Assembly: GCA_029936425.1 (NCBI GenBank)
Contig: JAPYSU010000006.1
Span: 124,001 to 188,000, forward strand
Reading direction: 5' to 3'
Length of the DNA: 64,000 bases
Origin: Litorimonas sp.
GTDB lineage: Bacteria; Pseudomonadota; Alphaproteobacteria; Caulobacterales; Maricaulaceae
Each line of letters begins with the position of its first letter. Position 1 is the first letter of the stretch. The notes under the pieces were generated by a model, which was given only the letters and a program-made list of their open reading frames with translations, was not told where the DNA came from and ran no database searches. The position numbers and the translations under genes were made by a program. Below, in pieces: positions 7,714 through 16,206 of the stretch.

Positions 7714-10095
7714 ATGTTCTTTAAGCCTTCAACAAAGCGTGCAACTCTCGCCGTATCTTTGACCGCCCTGATGGCGGCCAGCGGTACATCGGCCTGGTCC
7801 CAGACAGTGGATGACGAAGTTATCGTGACAGCAACCAAGCGGGCCTCCACCATTCAAGATGTTCCGTTTTCTATCAATGCCCTGACGCAGGAAGACATCC
7901 AACGAACCGGCGCCACTAATCTCGAAGACGTATCGCGCAATGTGGCGGGTTTAACGATCCAAAACCTCGGCCCTGGACAGAGTCAGGTCGCCATACGGGG
8001 CGTTTCAGCAGGACAAATCGTACGTGACCAACCCGGCGTAAAAGAACAAGTCGGGGTATATCTCGACGAAAGTGTCATCTCTTTATCTCTCTTCACACCC
8101 GATCTGGATCTTTTTGATCTGAACCGCGTGGAAACACTGAGAGGCCCTCAAGGCACACTTTTCGGCTCCGGTTCCGTTGGCGGCACTGTTCGCTTTATTA
8201 CAAACCAGCCTAATCTAAACGAAACCGAAGCGTCGTTGGAAGTTGATGCGAATACAGTCACGGATGGCGGCATTGGCGGCCATCTGAAAGGCATGGTCAA
8301 TCAGCCCTTCATGGACGGTAAAGCCGCTTTGAGGGCCGTTGGATATTATACAGAATATGCTGGTTTCATTGATGCTTTGCGCGAAGGGGGCGGCATTGAC
8401 GAGGATGTAAATGATGGCTCTCGAATTGGGGGACGCGTTGCGTTGACTTTCGAGCCGACCGATAATTTCAGCATTACGCCTCGCATTATATATCAGGAAA
8501 TCGAAACGGACGGTTTCAATCGTCAGGAAGTTTTCAACCTGTTCGCCAATCCCTTTACAACGACCCGGCCAGCCGTAACATTTGAAGAACGTCAGCAATT
8601 CCTCTTACTTGACGAAGCGTTTAGTGATGAAACCCTTATTGGCGACCTGACCGTAAATTATGCCTTTGGAGGAGTCGATTTTACCTCTATCACCAGTTAT
8701 ACGGAACGCGATATCTTGGTTAGCCGTGATGCGAGTGCGTTAACCGGATCTGTTTCAGTCGATCTTGGGTTCCCTGACTCTTCCATTACATTGCCGTCTA
8801 ATCTCCGCGATACAACGGATGTAGAACAAATTACCCAGGAGCTACGACTTTCCTCCAATAATGAGAGCCGTTTTCAATGGCTCATTGGTGGCTTTTATGC
8901 CGATACCCAACGTGTTTACACACAGCGCCTTCCCACGCCGGGATATGATGCTGTCACAGATGCGACGCTTGGTGACGGTACCTCCGCTGCTGTCGCCAAT
9001 GGGTTCCAAGCAGACTCCCCTTTCAATTCCGACTTGCCTTATGACCTCACCCAATATGCAGTATTTGGTGAAGCAAGTTATGATTTGACCGAAAAATTAA
9101 CGGTAACTGCCGGAGGGCGGTATTACGACTTTGAAGAAACCCGTGATATTAAAACAGGCGGACTTTTTGCTGCAGGGGGCCCGCTTCAAACGGATGAAAC
9201 ATCCTCATCTGGTTTTACGCCGCGTTTCCTCATGAGCTATGACGTGACAGACGCCGTAACTCTAAACGCCCAGGCCTCACAAGGTTTTCGTCTGGGGGGC
9301 GTCAATGATCCGCTCAACACAGGTTTGTGCAATCCGGAAGACCTTGCCATTTTCGGCGGCTTTCAGGACTATGATGACGAGACGCTCTGGAACTATGAAG
9401 GCGGCATCAAAATCCGTAAAAATGGCCTGACCTTTAACGCCGCGGCTTTCTATACGGATATTACAAATCTGCAGGCAACTTTGGATGCGGGCTCCTGCTC
9501 ATCGCGGATTGTCTTTAACGTTCCGGAGGCTCACACAGCCGGCGTGGAGTTTGAATTCAACGCCCCGGCAGGGGATGATTGGGAATTTGGCTTATCTGGC
9601 AGCTTTATTGAAGCCGAGTTTGACTCTACGGTTGTTGACGGCACAGGCGCCATCATCGGCGGTCTGAAAGAAGGAAACAGATTGCCATCCGTACCTGAAG
9701 TTCAAATTTCGGCCAGTGCAACACGTCTTTTCGGAAACCCGTTTAGTGAAACCGGAGGAGGTTATATCACGGCTTCCGTACAATCTATTGGAACCCGTTT
9801 TACGCAACCAGGGGATCAAACCTTTGGCGCTGGCAGCTTTGCGTCCGGCCTTCCATTTGGCGGCGCCACAGGCGCAGAAGTTACCAATGTTGATTTGAAA
9901 CTCGATCCTTATGAGATCTTCAACCTCATTGGGGGTTTGGATTTTGAAAACTGGAGTCTGCAACTCTATGCGACCAACCTTTTCGATAAAAACACCAATT
10001 TGTCCTTTGACCGCGAGCGCGGCGGCCGGGCACGTCTCGGCTTCCGAACCAACACACCAAGAACAGTCGGTGTGACGGCACGGTTCAATTATTAA
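7714..10095 (+). CDS. TonB-dependent outer membrane receptor
   Basis: 793 residues from an ATG preceded by AAGGGGAAAC; an in-frame upstream start lacks a site and a signal peptide. The signal peptide ends around SAWSQ (residue 29). The TonB box/plug begins with DEVIVTATKRASTIQDVPF, and the plug motifs QVAIRGVSAGQ and ETLRGPQGTLFGSGSVGG follow. The 22-stranded barrel closes with TNTPRTVGVTARFNY, a C-terminal aromatic residue as needed for BAM insertion. Sequence style is that of alphaproteobacterial receptors for organic ligands or siderophores. No transporter, regulator or hydrolase sits beside it, so the substrate is unknown. A strong terminator follows at 10121. Confidence 0.92.
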   Translation: MFFKPSTKRATLAVSLTALMAASGTSAWSQTVDDEVIVTATKRASTIQDVPFSINALTQEDIQRTGATNLEDVSRNVAGLTIQNLGPGQSQVAIRGVSAGQIVRDQPGVKEQVGVYLDESVISLSLFTPDLDLFDLNRVETLRGPQGTLFGSGSVGGTVRFITNQPNLNETEASLEVDANTVTDGGIGGHLKGMVNQPFMDGKAALRAVGYYTEYAGFIDALREGGGIDEDVNDGSRIGGRVALTFEPTDNFSITPRIIYQEIETDGFNRQEVFNLFANPFTTTRPAVTFEERQQFLLLDEAFSDETLIGDLTVNYAFGGVDFTSITSYTERDILVSRDASALTGSVSVDLGFPDSSITLPSNLRDTTDVEQITQELRLSSNNESRFQWLIGGFYADTQRVYTQRLPTPGYDAVTDATLGDGTSAAVANGFQADSPFNSDLPYDLTQYAVFGEASYDLTEKLTVTAGGRYYDFEETRDIKTGGLFAAGGPLQTDETSSSGFTPRFLMSYDVTDAVTLNAQASQGFRLGGVNDPLNTGLCNPEDLAIFGGFQDYDDETLWNYEGGIKIRKNGLTFNAAAFYTDITNLQATLDAGSCSSRIVFNVPEAHTAGVEFEFNAPAGDDWEFGLSGSFIEAEFDSTVVDGTGAIIGGLKEGNRLPSVPEVQISASATRLFGNPFSETGGGYITASVQSIGTRFTQPGDQTFGAGSFASGLPFGGATGAEVTNVDLKLDPYEIFNLIGGLDFENWSLQLYATNLFDKNTNLSFDRERGGRARLGFRTNTPRTVGVTARFNY

Positions 10096-10120
10096 TCAAA
10101 CGAGACAAAACGCAGCAAAG

Positions 10121-10145
10121 AAAGCCCGCCTAGGCGGGCTTTTTA
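10121..10145 (+). terminator. Rho-independent terminator of the TonB-dependent receptor gene
   Basis: A nine-pair perfect stem, AAGCCCGCC and GGCGGGCTT, with a two-base TA spacer at its centre. It is followed by TTTTATTT, 26 bases after the receptor stop codon. The effective loop must open one or two pairs, but stem strength and the U tract make this a convincing terminator. Confidence 0.85.
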
Positions 10146-10307
10146 TTTACTCAAGAACTAATCGTGACGGCCTAAACACAAATACAATAAATTTAATAGG
10201 AGGCCCGGCCCTTTTAGTAAGCTTTGCCGCCTAGGCATAGCTTGCTAATATTTGTAATGAATTTATCGATAGCTGTGCGACAAAATTTTAAGTCCAGAAA
10301 ATGCCAT

Positions 10308-10534
10308 ATGCCCTCAGCCAAAATACCTCTTGCCCCTCTCGTAAAATTCATCGGGCTTTTTCTAATTGCCCCCTTATCCTCGCAAGCTGCGCAAGTGCGG
10401 CCTATAATATTCAGGAACGCTTGGGCATTGAAAAACGCGACATCCTGGTTGACCGCGTCCTTTACCTGAAGCACAATCTAAACGCCCGCGCCATCACCTC
10501 GGCGGATGCGTTTACTAGCGAGATAAAGGGGTAG
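10308..10534 (+). pseudogene. Remnant of a DUF2959 family lipoprotein, frameshifted and truncated
   Basis: Two frames together read as the start of a DUF2959 protein. The first, from ATG 10308, gives KFIGLFLIAPL, a signal-peptide core. The second gives LILASCASAAYNIQER then LGIEKRDILVDRV, which is the family's lipobox and its most conserved segment. Joining them needs one extra C in the run of five C at 10369-10373; six would read FLIAPLILASC without interruption. After about 25 more residues the frame stops at 10532-10534, far short of the family's usual 200 or so residues, and I find no continuation downstream. A single-base deletion followed by loss of the 3' part explains what is seen; an assembly error alone would not explain the truncation. 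Confidence 0.55.
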
Positions 10535-10851
10535 GTTTGCGTTACTAAATGCGTTTGTAATTATATCTATATCGCGGACATTAGCTCCTACACAAAGATT
10601 TAATTACTAGCCCCTGCTTTGGCGCCTAAGTCAGCCCTTATGAGACAGATTAATCCTGGGCCGATGCCGAATTTCCTTACCCGATATCGGGTTTATACCG
10701 AATGCTAGGCACTATCGTCTGGTTCAACTTGTCTGGTTAGGCGATATCTGGTTTTATTACGTCGAGGATCAAGAGGAACATTGCACAAGCTAAAACGTAA
10801 AATTGCTGGCTTTGACACTAGACTTAAGTTGATCATCATGATGGAGGGGCC
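10535..10851. other. Intergenic stretch without a gene
   Basis: About 317 bases between the DUF2959 remnant and the oxidase operon. No frame gives a credible protein and no tRNA or clear hairpin terminator is visible. It presumably holds the oxidase operon promoter. The only clear signal is the GGAGG ribosome binding site at its right end, serving the GTG start at 10852. Confidence 0.5.
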
Positions 10852-11565
10852 GTGATTGGCGAGTTCATAAACCAGACCTATTGCGGGACAGCGCCGGACC
10901 CGGCGGAGCTGTTAATGCGCTGGAATCTCGACCCTGTAGTTCTGGCGGCTTTGGTTCTATTCGTATTTGCGGTTCGAAAGTCACGGCTTGGCTTAGGCGC
11001 TGTACTGGTTCTTTTTATTGCATTTGTTTCGCCCTTATGCGCCCTATCTTCTGCACTTTTTTCGGCCCGGGTCGTTCATCATATATTACTTATCGCCCTC
11101 GCGGCCCCGTTGCTCGCGATGGTATGGCCGGCGCGGCGGCCACAACAGTCTGTGCTGCTATTTGCTATTGCTACCGTTGTCCTTTGGGTCTGGCACCTGC
11201 CTGCACTATACGATCTCGCCTTAAGCAATGTTCTGGTATATTGGGCCATGCAATTGAGTTTGCTTGGATCAGCCGTGATGTTCTGGCGCGCGGTTTTGAG
11301 CCCGCAGAAAAGTCCGGTTCAAGAGGTGCTATTAATTTTGGCGGCCTATATGCAGATGGGTCTTCTGGGCGCAATATTAACATTCGCGCCTGAGCCGCTT
11401 TATGCCGCACACGCATGGGGGCCCTATGCTTGGGCTTTAACGCCTTTACTCGACCAGCAATTAGGCGGACTCATAATGTGGGTGCCGGCTGGTCTTCCCT
11501 ATGCGATTTTTGGTACCCTTTTGGCGCGCCGGGCATGGCACAACGTCGGACATGGACTAGCATGA
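10852..11565 (+). CDS. CtaG-like (caa3_CtaG family) cytochrome oxidase assembly membrane protein
   Basis: 237 residues starting at GTG with a strong GGAGG 7 bases upstream. About six or seven transmembrane helices are visible. Conserved family features are the start region with TYCGTAPDPAELLMRWNLDP, RVVHHILLIALAAPLLA (HH pair near residue 75), VLWVWHLPALYDLAL and MWVPAGLPYAIFGTL. The family (originally Bacillus CtaG) is needed for assembly of caa3-type heme-copper oxidases, probably in copper delivery. It opens an operon with oxidase subunits, and its stop overlaps the next start (ATGA at 11562), fitting a dedicated assembly factor. It is not the Cox11-type CtaG. Confidence 0.8.
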   Translation: MIGEFINQTYCGTAPDPAELLMRWNLDPVVLAALVLFVFAVRKSRLGLGAVLVLFIAFVSPLCALSSALFSARVVHHILLIALAAPLLAMVWPARRPQQSVLLFAIATVVLWVWHLPALYDLALSNVLVYWAMQLSLLGSAVMFWRAVLSPQKSPVQEVLLILAAYMQMGLLGAILTFAPEPLYAAHAWGPYAWALTPLLDQQLGGLIMWVPAGLPYAIFGTLLARRAWHNVGHGLA

Positions 11566-12074
11566 CCGAGTGGCTTGCTCCCGCCATTCCTTATCTCAAG
11601 GCCGTTCACGTCATGATGCTGGCGTTCTGGTGTGCCGGGCTGTTTGCGATACCGCTCCTGCTCTCACGTCATGGTAGCGTCGTTGGGCAGGAAGATTACA
11701 CGCGTATCCGCCGTCTCACTCATTACGGCTATATCTATGTTACGACCCCGTTTGCGGTTCTTGCCATTGCTTCCGGTACTGTGCTGATGTTTGCGCGCGA
11801 TGTATTCGAACTCTGGCTGTTTGCCAAATTTCTTTTTGTGGCTGCCTTGGTCGTCTTTCACGTCTGGGTCGGATATACGATCGTTACCGTCGCGGAAACA
11901 CCCGGGACGCACCACAGCGTCGATCCGCGTCGGCCGCAGATCATTCTTATGGTGACGATCATTGCTATCCTGTTTTTCGTATTGGCCAAGCCCGACCTGG
12001 GCGCAATACCGATACCGGACTGGCTTAAAAACCCCCGGGATATTCAATTACCCTTTGATGTGCCAAGACGATGA
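11562..12074 (+). CDS. CopD/HemJ-like four-helix membrane protein
   Basis: 170 residues from the ATG that overlaps the previous stop; a longer reading frame upstream only repeats the end of the CtaG-like gene. The layout YLKAVHVMMLAFWCAGLFAIP, RIRRLTHYGYIYVTTPFAV, ELWLFAKFLFVAALVVFHVW shows the paired His residues and the KxxxVxxHxW third helix seen in HemJ (UPF0093) and CopD-type proteins. These bind heme or copper in the membrane. In an oxidase operon a role in heme or copper supply is reasonable. Whether it is a true protoporphyrinogen oxidase is not shown by the sequence. Its 3' end overlaps the convergent DUF2231 gene by 31 bases. Confidence 0.7.
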   Translation: MTEWLAPAIPYLKAVHVMMLAFWCAGLFAIPLLLSRHGSVVGQEDYTRIRRLTHYGYIYVTTPFAVLAIASGTVLMFARDVFELWLFAKFLFVAALVVFHVWVGYTIVTVAETPGTHHSVDPRRPQIILMVTIIAILFFVLAKPDLGAIPIPDWLKNPRDIQLPFDVPRR

Positions 12075-12559
12075 GAAAAAACAAGGGCACCGCCGTGCCA
12101 CCCAGTCGCAATCACCAGACAAACATTGAACCCGGACAGAAGGATACCGTAAGGCAAGACCGCTGTTTCCCAACCATCAAGTCGGTATCCCCAATTTGCT
12201 CCCAGCATAGACAGAAGGAAGACGGCGATTATGAAATGCGTCCAGACTTGAGCCCGCATTCTAATGCCCGAGACCAGCAGCATCTCGATGAAACCTGTTG
12301 CGCCCGCGAGCAAGCCAAACAGAAAGGCCGTGCCCGCCGCCCAGATCGCGGCAAGGGCCCAAAATGGCTCTCCAGAAAGCCAGTAAAGCCCATCTGCACC
12401 GAGGGCGCAAAACGTCAACGCAATAGGGAAAGAAACACTCATCGCATGAAGAGGGTGACCCCAGATGCCGATACGGGACTCAGTTTCGCTATAGCCCGGC
12501 ACTTCTTCGATCGGGTCCACCAGTTCGTCGCGGCGCTTCTGCTTCATTTCATCGGACAT
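12044..12559 (-). CDS. DUF2231 family membrane protein, antisense inside the oxidase operon
   Basis: 171 residues. IGIWGHPLHAMSVSFPIAL near residue 30 is the diagnostic GHPxHxxxVxFPIAL segment of DUF2231. Four hydrophobic helices follow, with GATGFIEMLL and AQVWTHFIIAVFLL. The family is often found near cytochrome and heme genes and its paired His residues could hold heme; function is unproven. It is encoded on the minus strand between the CopD-like gene and coxB, overlapping the end of the former. Its start lies only 34 bases from the first ATG of coxB, so the operon must be transcribed through its antisense strand. Confidence 0.8.
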   Translation of the reverse strand: MSDEMKQKRRDELVDPIEEVPGYSETESRIGIWGHPLHAMSVSFPIALTFCALGADGLYWLSGEPFWALAAIWAAGTAFLFGLLAGATGFIEMLLVSGIRMRAQVWTHFIIAVFLLSMLGANWGYRLDGWETAVLPYGILLSGFNVCLVIATGWHGGALVFSHRLGTSKGN

Positions 12560-12592
12560 AAACGCCTCAAATATTCTCTTTCTCTTGCTGTC

Positions 12593-13246
12593 ATGGTTTT
12601 GCCCCTTGCCGGATGCAAGGGAGCCCTGTCGACCCTCGATCCGGCAGGCCCTGCAGCCCGCGAAATTGCCACGCTATGGTGGGTTTTATTGATCGGTGCG
12701 ACACTTATTTTCATCCTCGTTACTATGTGTTTGGTCATGGGGTTTCGCAAGCCAAAAACACGCCGAGAAACGGACACACAGGATGTCAGGGTCTGGATAT
12801 TCGGTTTAGGGCTCGGTTTTCCGTTGACAGTGCTCGCCGCGCTTTTGGCTTACGGCCTTGTCATTGGTGAAGCCCTGCTGCCGCATCAAGAACCGGATCT
12901 GGTTCGGGTTAGCGCCGAGGCCCGTCAGTGGGAGTGGCGGTTTGGTTACGCCGACGCGTCCGGACGTGTGACAACCAACGTTTTGCATCTGCCGGCGGGA
13001 CGGCCTGTCGATGTAGCGATTACCTCCACCGACGTTATTCATAGCTTTTGGGTTCCGCGTCTTGCGGGCAAACTCGACGCCGTTCCCGGCCATACCAACA
13101 CACTTAGGATCGAGGCCGATGCGCCGGGGCGGTATCAGGGACTCAGCTCGGAATATAGTGGGAAAGGCTACCGTGAACATCGGTTTGTCGTAATTGCTCA
13201 CACACCTGAAGCCTGGGAACGTTTCCTCGCTGGAGAGACACCATGA
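12593..13246 (+). CDS. coxB: Heme-copper oxidase subunit II lacking most CuA ligands
   Basis: 217 residues from the nearest ATG, but the true start is probably a little upstream. From the in-frame ATC at 12551 the protein would begin GHKRLKYSLSLAVMVLPLAGC, a complete lipoprotein signal peptide, and no ATG, GTG or TTG lies in that interval. Two transmembrane helices precede a cupredoxin domain. DVIHSFWVPRLAGKLDAVPGH keeps the first CuA histidine. The CuA loop reads YQGLSSEYSGKGYREHRF: relative to CxExCGxGHxxM both Cys are Ser, the second His is Tyr and the Met position is His, while the Glu remains. Quinol oxidase CyoA has a similarly altered loop. Its stop overlaps the subunit I start (ATGA). 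Confidence 0.8.
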   Translation: MVLPLAGCKGALSTLDPAGPAAREIATLWWVLLIGATLIFILVTMCLVMGFRKPKTRRETDTQDVRVWIFGLGLGFPLTVLAALLAYGLVIGEALLPHQEPDLVRVSAEARQWEWRFGYADASGRVTTNVLHLPAGRPVDVAITSTDVIHSFWVPRLAGKLDAVPGHTNTLRIEADAPGRYQGLSSEYSGKGYREHRFVVIAHTPEAWERFLAGETP

Positions 13247-15726
13247 GCGCACTAAAACGCCACAAAGAGCTCACGCGTATTTGGGCGTCTGATCCGGGCT
13301 GGCGCAAATGTTTTACGACGGTAAGCCATACTGATCTCGGGCGTATGTTCATTTGCGCAGCGTTTTTTTTCTTTGCCATTGGAGGACTTCTGGCCATGCT
13401 CATCCGGGCACAGTTGGCCAGTCCGAATTCAGCTTTTATGGGCCCTGAAGGCTATGCACAGGTCTTTACCATGCATGGAACCATCATGATGTTCCTATTT
13501 GCGATTCCCCTGATAGAGGGAGTTGCAGTTTATTTGCTGCCGAAACTTCTTGGAACGCGGGATTTAGCTTATCCACGTCTGACGGCCTATGGCTTTTGGT
13601 GCTATATTCTAGGCGGCACGATGCTCATATTTGCCTTGCTGGCCGGGATCGCGCCTGATGGGGGATGGTTCATGTACCCGCCCCTGACCAGTTCAGCCGC
13701 TTCGCCTGGCATTAATACGGATTTCTGGCTTTTAGGGATTACATTTGTGGAGATTTCCGCGATCTGCGCGGCCGTGGAGATCATCGTGTCAATTCTGCGT
13801 TACCGCGCCCCGGGCATGGCGCTTTCAAAAATGCCAATCTTTGCCTGGTACATGCTCGTGGTCGCTGTGATGATACTGACGGGTTTTCCGCCCATGATCC
13901 TGGGATCGATCCTGCTGGAATTGGAACGCGCATTCGGCCTGCCATTTTTCCAGATGGAGGCCGGTGGCGATAGTCTGCTCTGGCAACACCTTTTCTGGCT
14001 CTTCGGCCATCCCGAAGTTTATATCATTTTTCTGCCCGCAGCCGGCGTTATATCGACTATTCTGCCGATCATGTCGCGCACCACTCTTCTGGGATATGGT
14101 TGGGTTGTGGCGGCTGCGGTTGCGCTCGGAGTGCTTAGCTTTGGGCTCTGGGTTCACCATATGTTTACCACAGGGATACCGCATATGGGGCTAGCCTTCT
14201 TCTCGGCGGCTTCGACGCTAGTGGCGGTACCGACGGCGGTCCAAATTTTTGCTTGGATTGGAACGCTTTGGAAGGGACGGCCGCGAGCGACCCTGCCCAT
14301 GCTCTATATTCTAGCCTTTTTTGTCACTTTCGTCATAGGCGGATTGACTGGCGTCATGGTGGCAATAGTCCCTTTTGACTGGCAGGTACACGACACACAT
14401 TTTATTGTGGCGCATTTACATTACGTACTTGTGGGCGGTTTTGTCTTCCCGATGCTGGGCGCAATTTATTACTGGTTACCGCATTTTACCGGGCGACGAC
14501 GTTTCTTCCGGCTGGGAGAGACGGCTTTCTGGCTGATTGTACCTGCTTTCCATGTCACCTTTCTGGGCGTTCATTGGGCCGGGCTACTGGGACAAAGACG
14601 GCGGACCTGGACCTATGAGTCTGGACAAGGATGGGATATCATAAATTTGATCTCGTCCATTGGCGGCTTTGTCATGGCCATTGGCTTCGTCCTGGTGCTA
14701 ATTGACATTGTTACAAATGCTGTTGTGGCGGTGCGGGGATCGCGAAACCCTTGGAAAGCAGGAACTCTGGAATGGGCGATGCCCACGCCGCCTCCCGCCT
14801 ATAATTTTGCCAGCCTACCTGAAATTACGACGCGTGATCCGCTCCACGCCGATCCCGATCTGGCTGTAAAGATAGCCAAGGGAGAAGGGTATCTGGGCGA
14901 CTGGAGCCGAGGCCGGCGCGAAACCTTAGTTGTGAACGCCGCAACCGGAGAACCGGCTCACCTGACAATTTATCCTGGGAATACCCTCTTGCCATTCATC
15001 ATGGCATTGGTGACGGCGGGGATATTCTTGGGTATGCTTCTCAAGCTCTACTGGTTGGTGCCGATTGCCGCAATCGGAGTAGCGACGCTTGTCGTGCATT
15101 GGGTTTGGGGGCTAGGTAGCGCTGGTGAAGAAGGATTACTCAATGTAGGCCGCAACCTAAGTCTGCGTCCGGCCGCGGAAGTCTCCGATCCACCCGGCTG
15201 GTGGGGGTCAATGTTTTTGTTACTGGCGGACGCCACGCTATTCGGTTCACTTATTTTCGGATTTGCATTTTTGTGGACGGTCGCCCCGAACTGGCCACCG
15301 CAGGAGTGGGTCGAGGTAAGCCCTTTATGGCTCACCCTTTTCGTCATTGGCATTTCACTTGCGCCTTGGGCCATTCGCCATGGCTTGAAGCAAGTTGAGA
15401 AAGGCCGATCGGCGCGTTTATCGTTTAGCCTGGCCGCAATTGGCAGCGTGATGCTGACTGCGGCGGCATTGCTGTTGTTGACGTTCGTGCCTGACCCAAC
15501 CCGCCATGCCTATGATGCGACGCTTTGGGTGATTGCGGGTTATGTTGGTTTTCATGCCACGCTTATTACGGCTATGTCGATTTTCCTCCTGGTCCGAAAT
15601 GCGCGCGGATACCAATCACCCCGTAAAAAAGGCGAAATCAGGATCGCTCGTTTATGGATTGATTACGCCGTCGTGACCGGACTTATCGGTCTTGGCGGCG
15701 CCAGTCTTTCGGGAATTCTGACATGA
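13243..15726 (+). CDS. Heme-copper oxidase fused subunits I and III
   Basis: 827 residues: subunit I to about 540, then a linker and a subunit III-like membrane region to the end. All redox ligands are present: FTMHGTIMMFLF (low-spin heme), GHPEVYIIFLP (CuB His and cross-linking Tyr, with the Glu of type A1 enzymes), VHHMFTTG (CuB), and HDTHFIVAHLHYVL (both heme axial His). GQRRRTWTYESGQGW gives the heme-propionate Arg pair. The D-channel Asp is kept (GTRDLAYPRL), but the two Asn are Val and Ala. The K-channel Lys is Gln (VPTAVQIFAW). The E. coli CyoB quinol-site residues R71, D75 and H98 are not matched. Third member of the oxidase core, overlapping its neighbours by ATGA on both sides. Confidence 0.9.
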   Translation: MSALKRHKELTRIWASDPGWRKCFTTVSHTDLGRMFICAAFFFFAIGGLLAMLIRAQLASPNSAFMGPEGYAQVFTMHGTIMMFLFAIPLIEGVAVYLLPKLLGTRDLAYPRLTAYGFWCYILGGTMLIFALLAGIAPDGGWFMYPPLTSSAASPGINTDFWLLGITFVEISAICAAVEIIVSILRYRAPGMALSKMPIFAWYMLVVAVMILTGFPPMILGSILLELERAFGLPFFQMEAGGDSLLWQHLFWLFGHPEVYIIFLPAAGVISTILPIMSRTTLLGYGWVVAAAVALGVLSFGLWVHHMFTTGIPHMGLAFFSAASTLVAVPTAVQIFAWIGTLWKGRPRATLPMLYILAFFVTFVIGGLTGVMVAIVPFDWQVHDTHFIVAHLHYVLVGGFVFPMLGAIYYWLPHFTGRRRFFRLGETAFWLIVPAFHVTFLGVHWAGLLGQRRRTWTYESGQGWDIINLISSIGGFVMAIGFVLVLIDIVTNAVVAVRGSRNPWKAGTLEWAMPTPPPAYNFASLPEITTRDPLHADPDLAVKIAKGEGYLGDWSRGRRETLVVNAATGEPAHLTIYPGNTLLPFIMALVTAGIFLGMLLKLYWLVPIAAIGVATLVVHWVWGLGSAGEEGLLNVGRNLSLRPAAEVSDPPGWWGSMFLLLADATLFGSLIFGFAFLWTVAPNWPPQEWVEVSPLWLTLFVIGISLAPWAIRHGLKQVEKGRSARLSFSLAAIGSVMLTAAALLLLTFVPDPTRHAYDATLWVIAGYVGFHATLITAMSIFLLVRNARGYQSPRKKGEIRIARLWIDYAVVTGLIGLGGASLSGILT

Positions 15727-16034
15727 AAGATATCCTACGCCTTTCGGTGCCGATGACGGTTTGGCTCATGAGCTTTAGTGCGGTCTATGGTTTGCAGGGC
15801 CTGGTCTGCTCTGAACGCCTGCCCTATACGGGTGCGTCTACTCGCCACCTTCTCATTCTGACCGCGATTTTAGCCGTTTCCACACAGGCGGTCCTTTTGT
15901 GGGGACTTCACTCGGAACGCTGGGGGTCTCCGCACGCTTTCATACGCGCAACCAGCATTATTCTTGGGATTGTCGCCCTTATCTCCACGATATGGACGTT
16001 ATTCCCGGTCGCGTTCATGTCTATTTGCATGTGA
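15723..16034 (+). CDS. Small membrane protein at the end of the oxidase operon
   Basis: 103 residues starting at the ATGA overlap with the subunit I/III fusion, so it is translationally coupled. Three hydrophobic helices are visible, at about 9-28, 42-62 and 76-100, joined by short loops with LVCSERLPYTGASTRH and HSERWGSPHAF. I do not recognise the family. Position and size suggest a small structural subunit or assembly partner of the oxidase, like the subunit IV proteins of other heme-copper oxidases, but there is no sequence motif to prove it. Confidence 0.6.
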   Translation: MKDILRLSVPMTVWLMSFSAVYGLQGLVCSERLPYTGASTRHLLILTAILAVSTQAVLLWGLHSERWGSPHAFIRATSIILGIVALISTIWTLFPVAFMSICM

Positions 16035-16206
16035 ACGCAAAATATTCGGGCCAGAAATTAAGGAGTTACATTCAAAAGTTCGGCAGCAGCGGTAGAATTC
16101 TAGCTTTGCGAAGGGCCGGAGGCTAAGACCGTTAACGGGGTGGCACGATGTTTACAAATCCGGGGTCGCCAATAGCGCCTTTCAATCGGCCTCCTTGGTC
16201 ATGATC

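Noticed and set aside
12071..12592. In-frame plus-strand extension of coxB across the DUF2231 gene
   Set aside because: It is the open complement of a well-conserved DUF2231 gene and is rich in Arg, Lys and Pro with no similarity to oxidase subunits. Only the last 14 or so codons look like a signal peptide.
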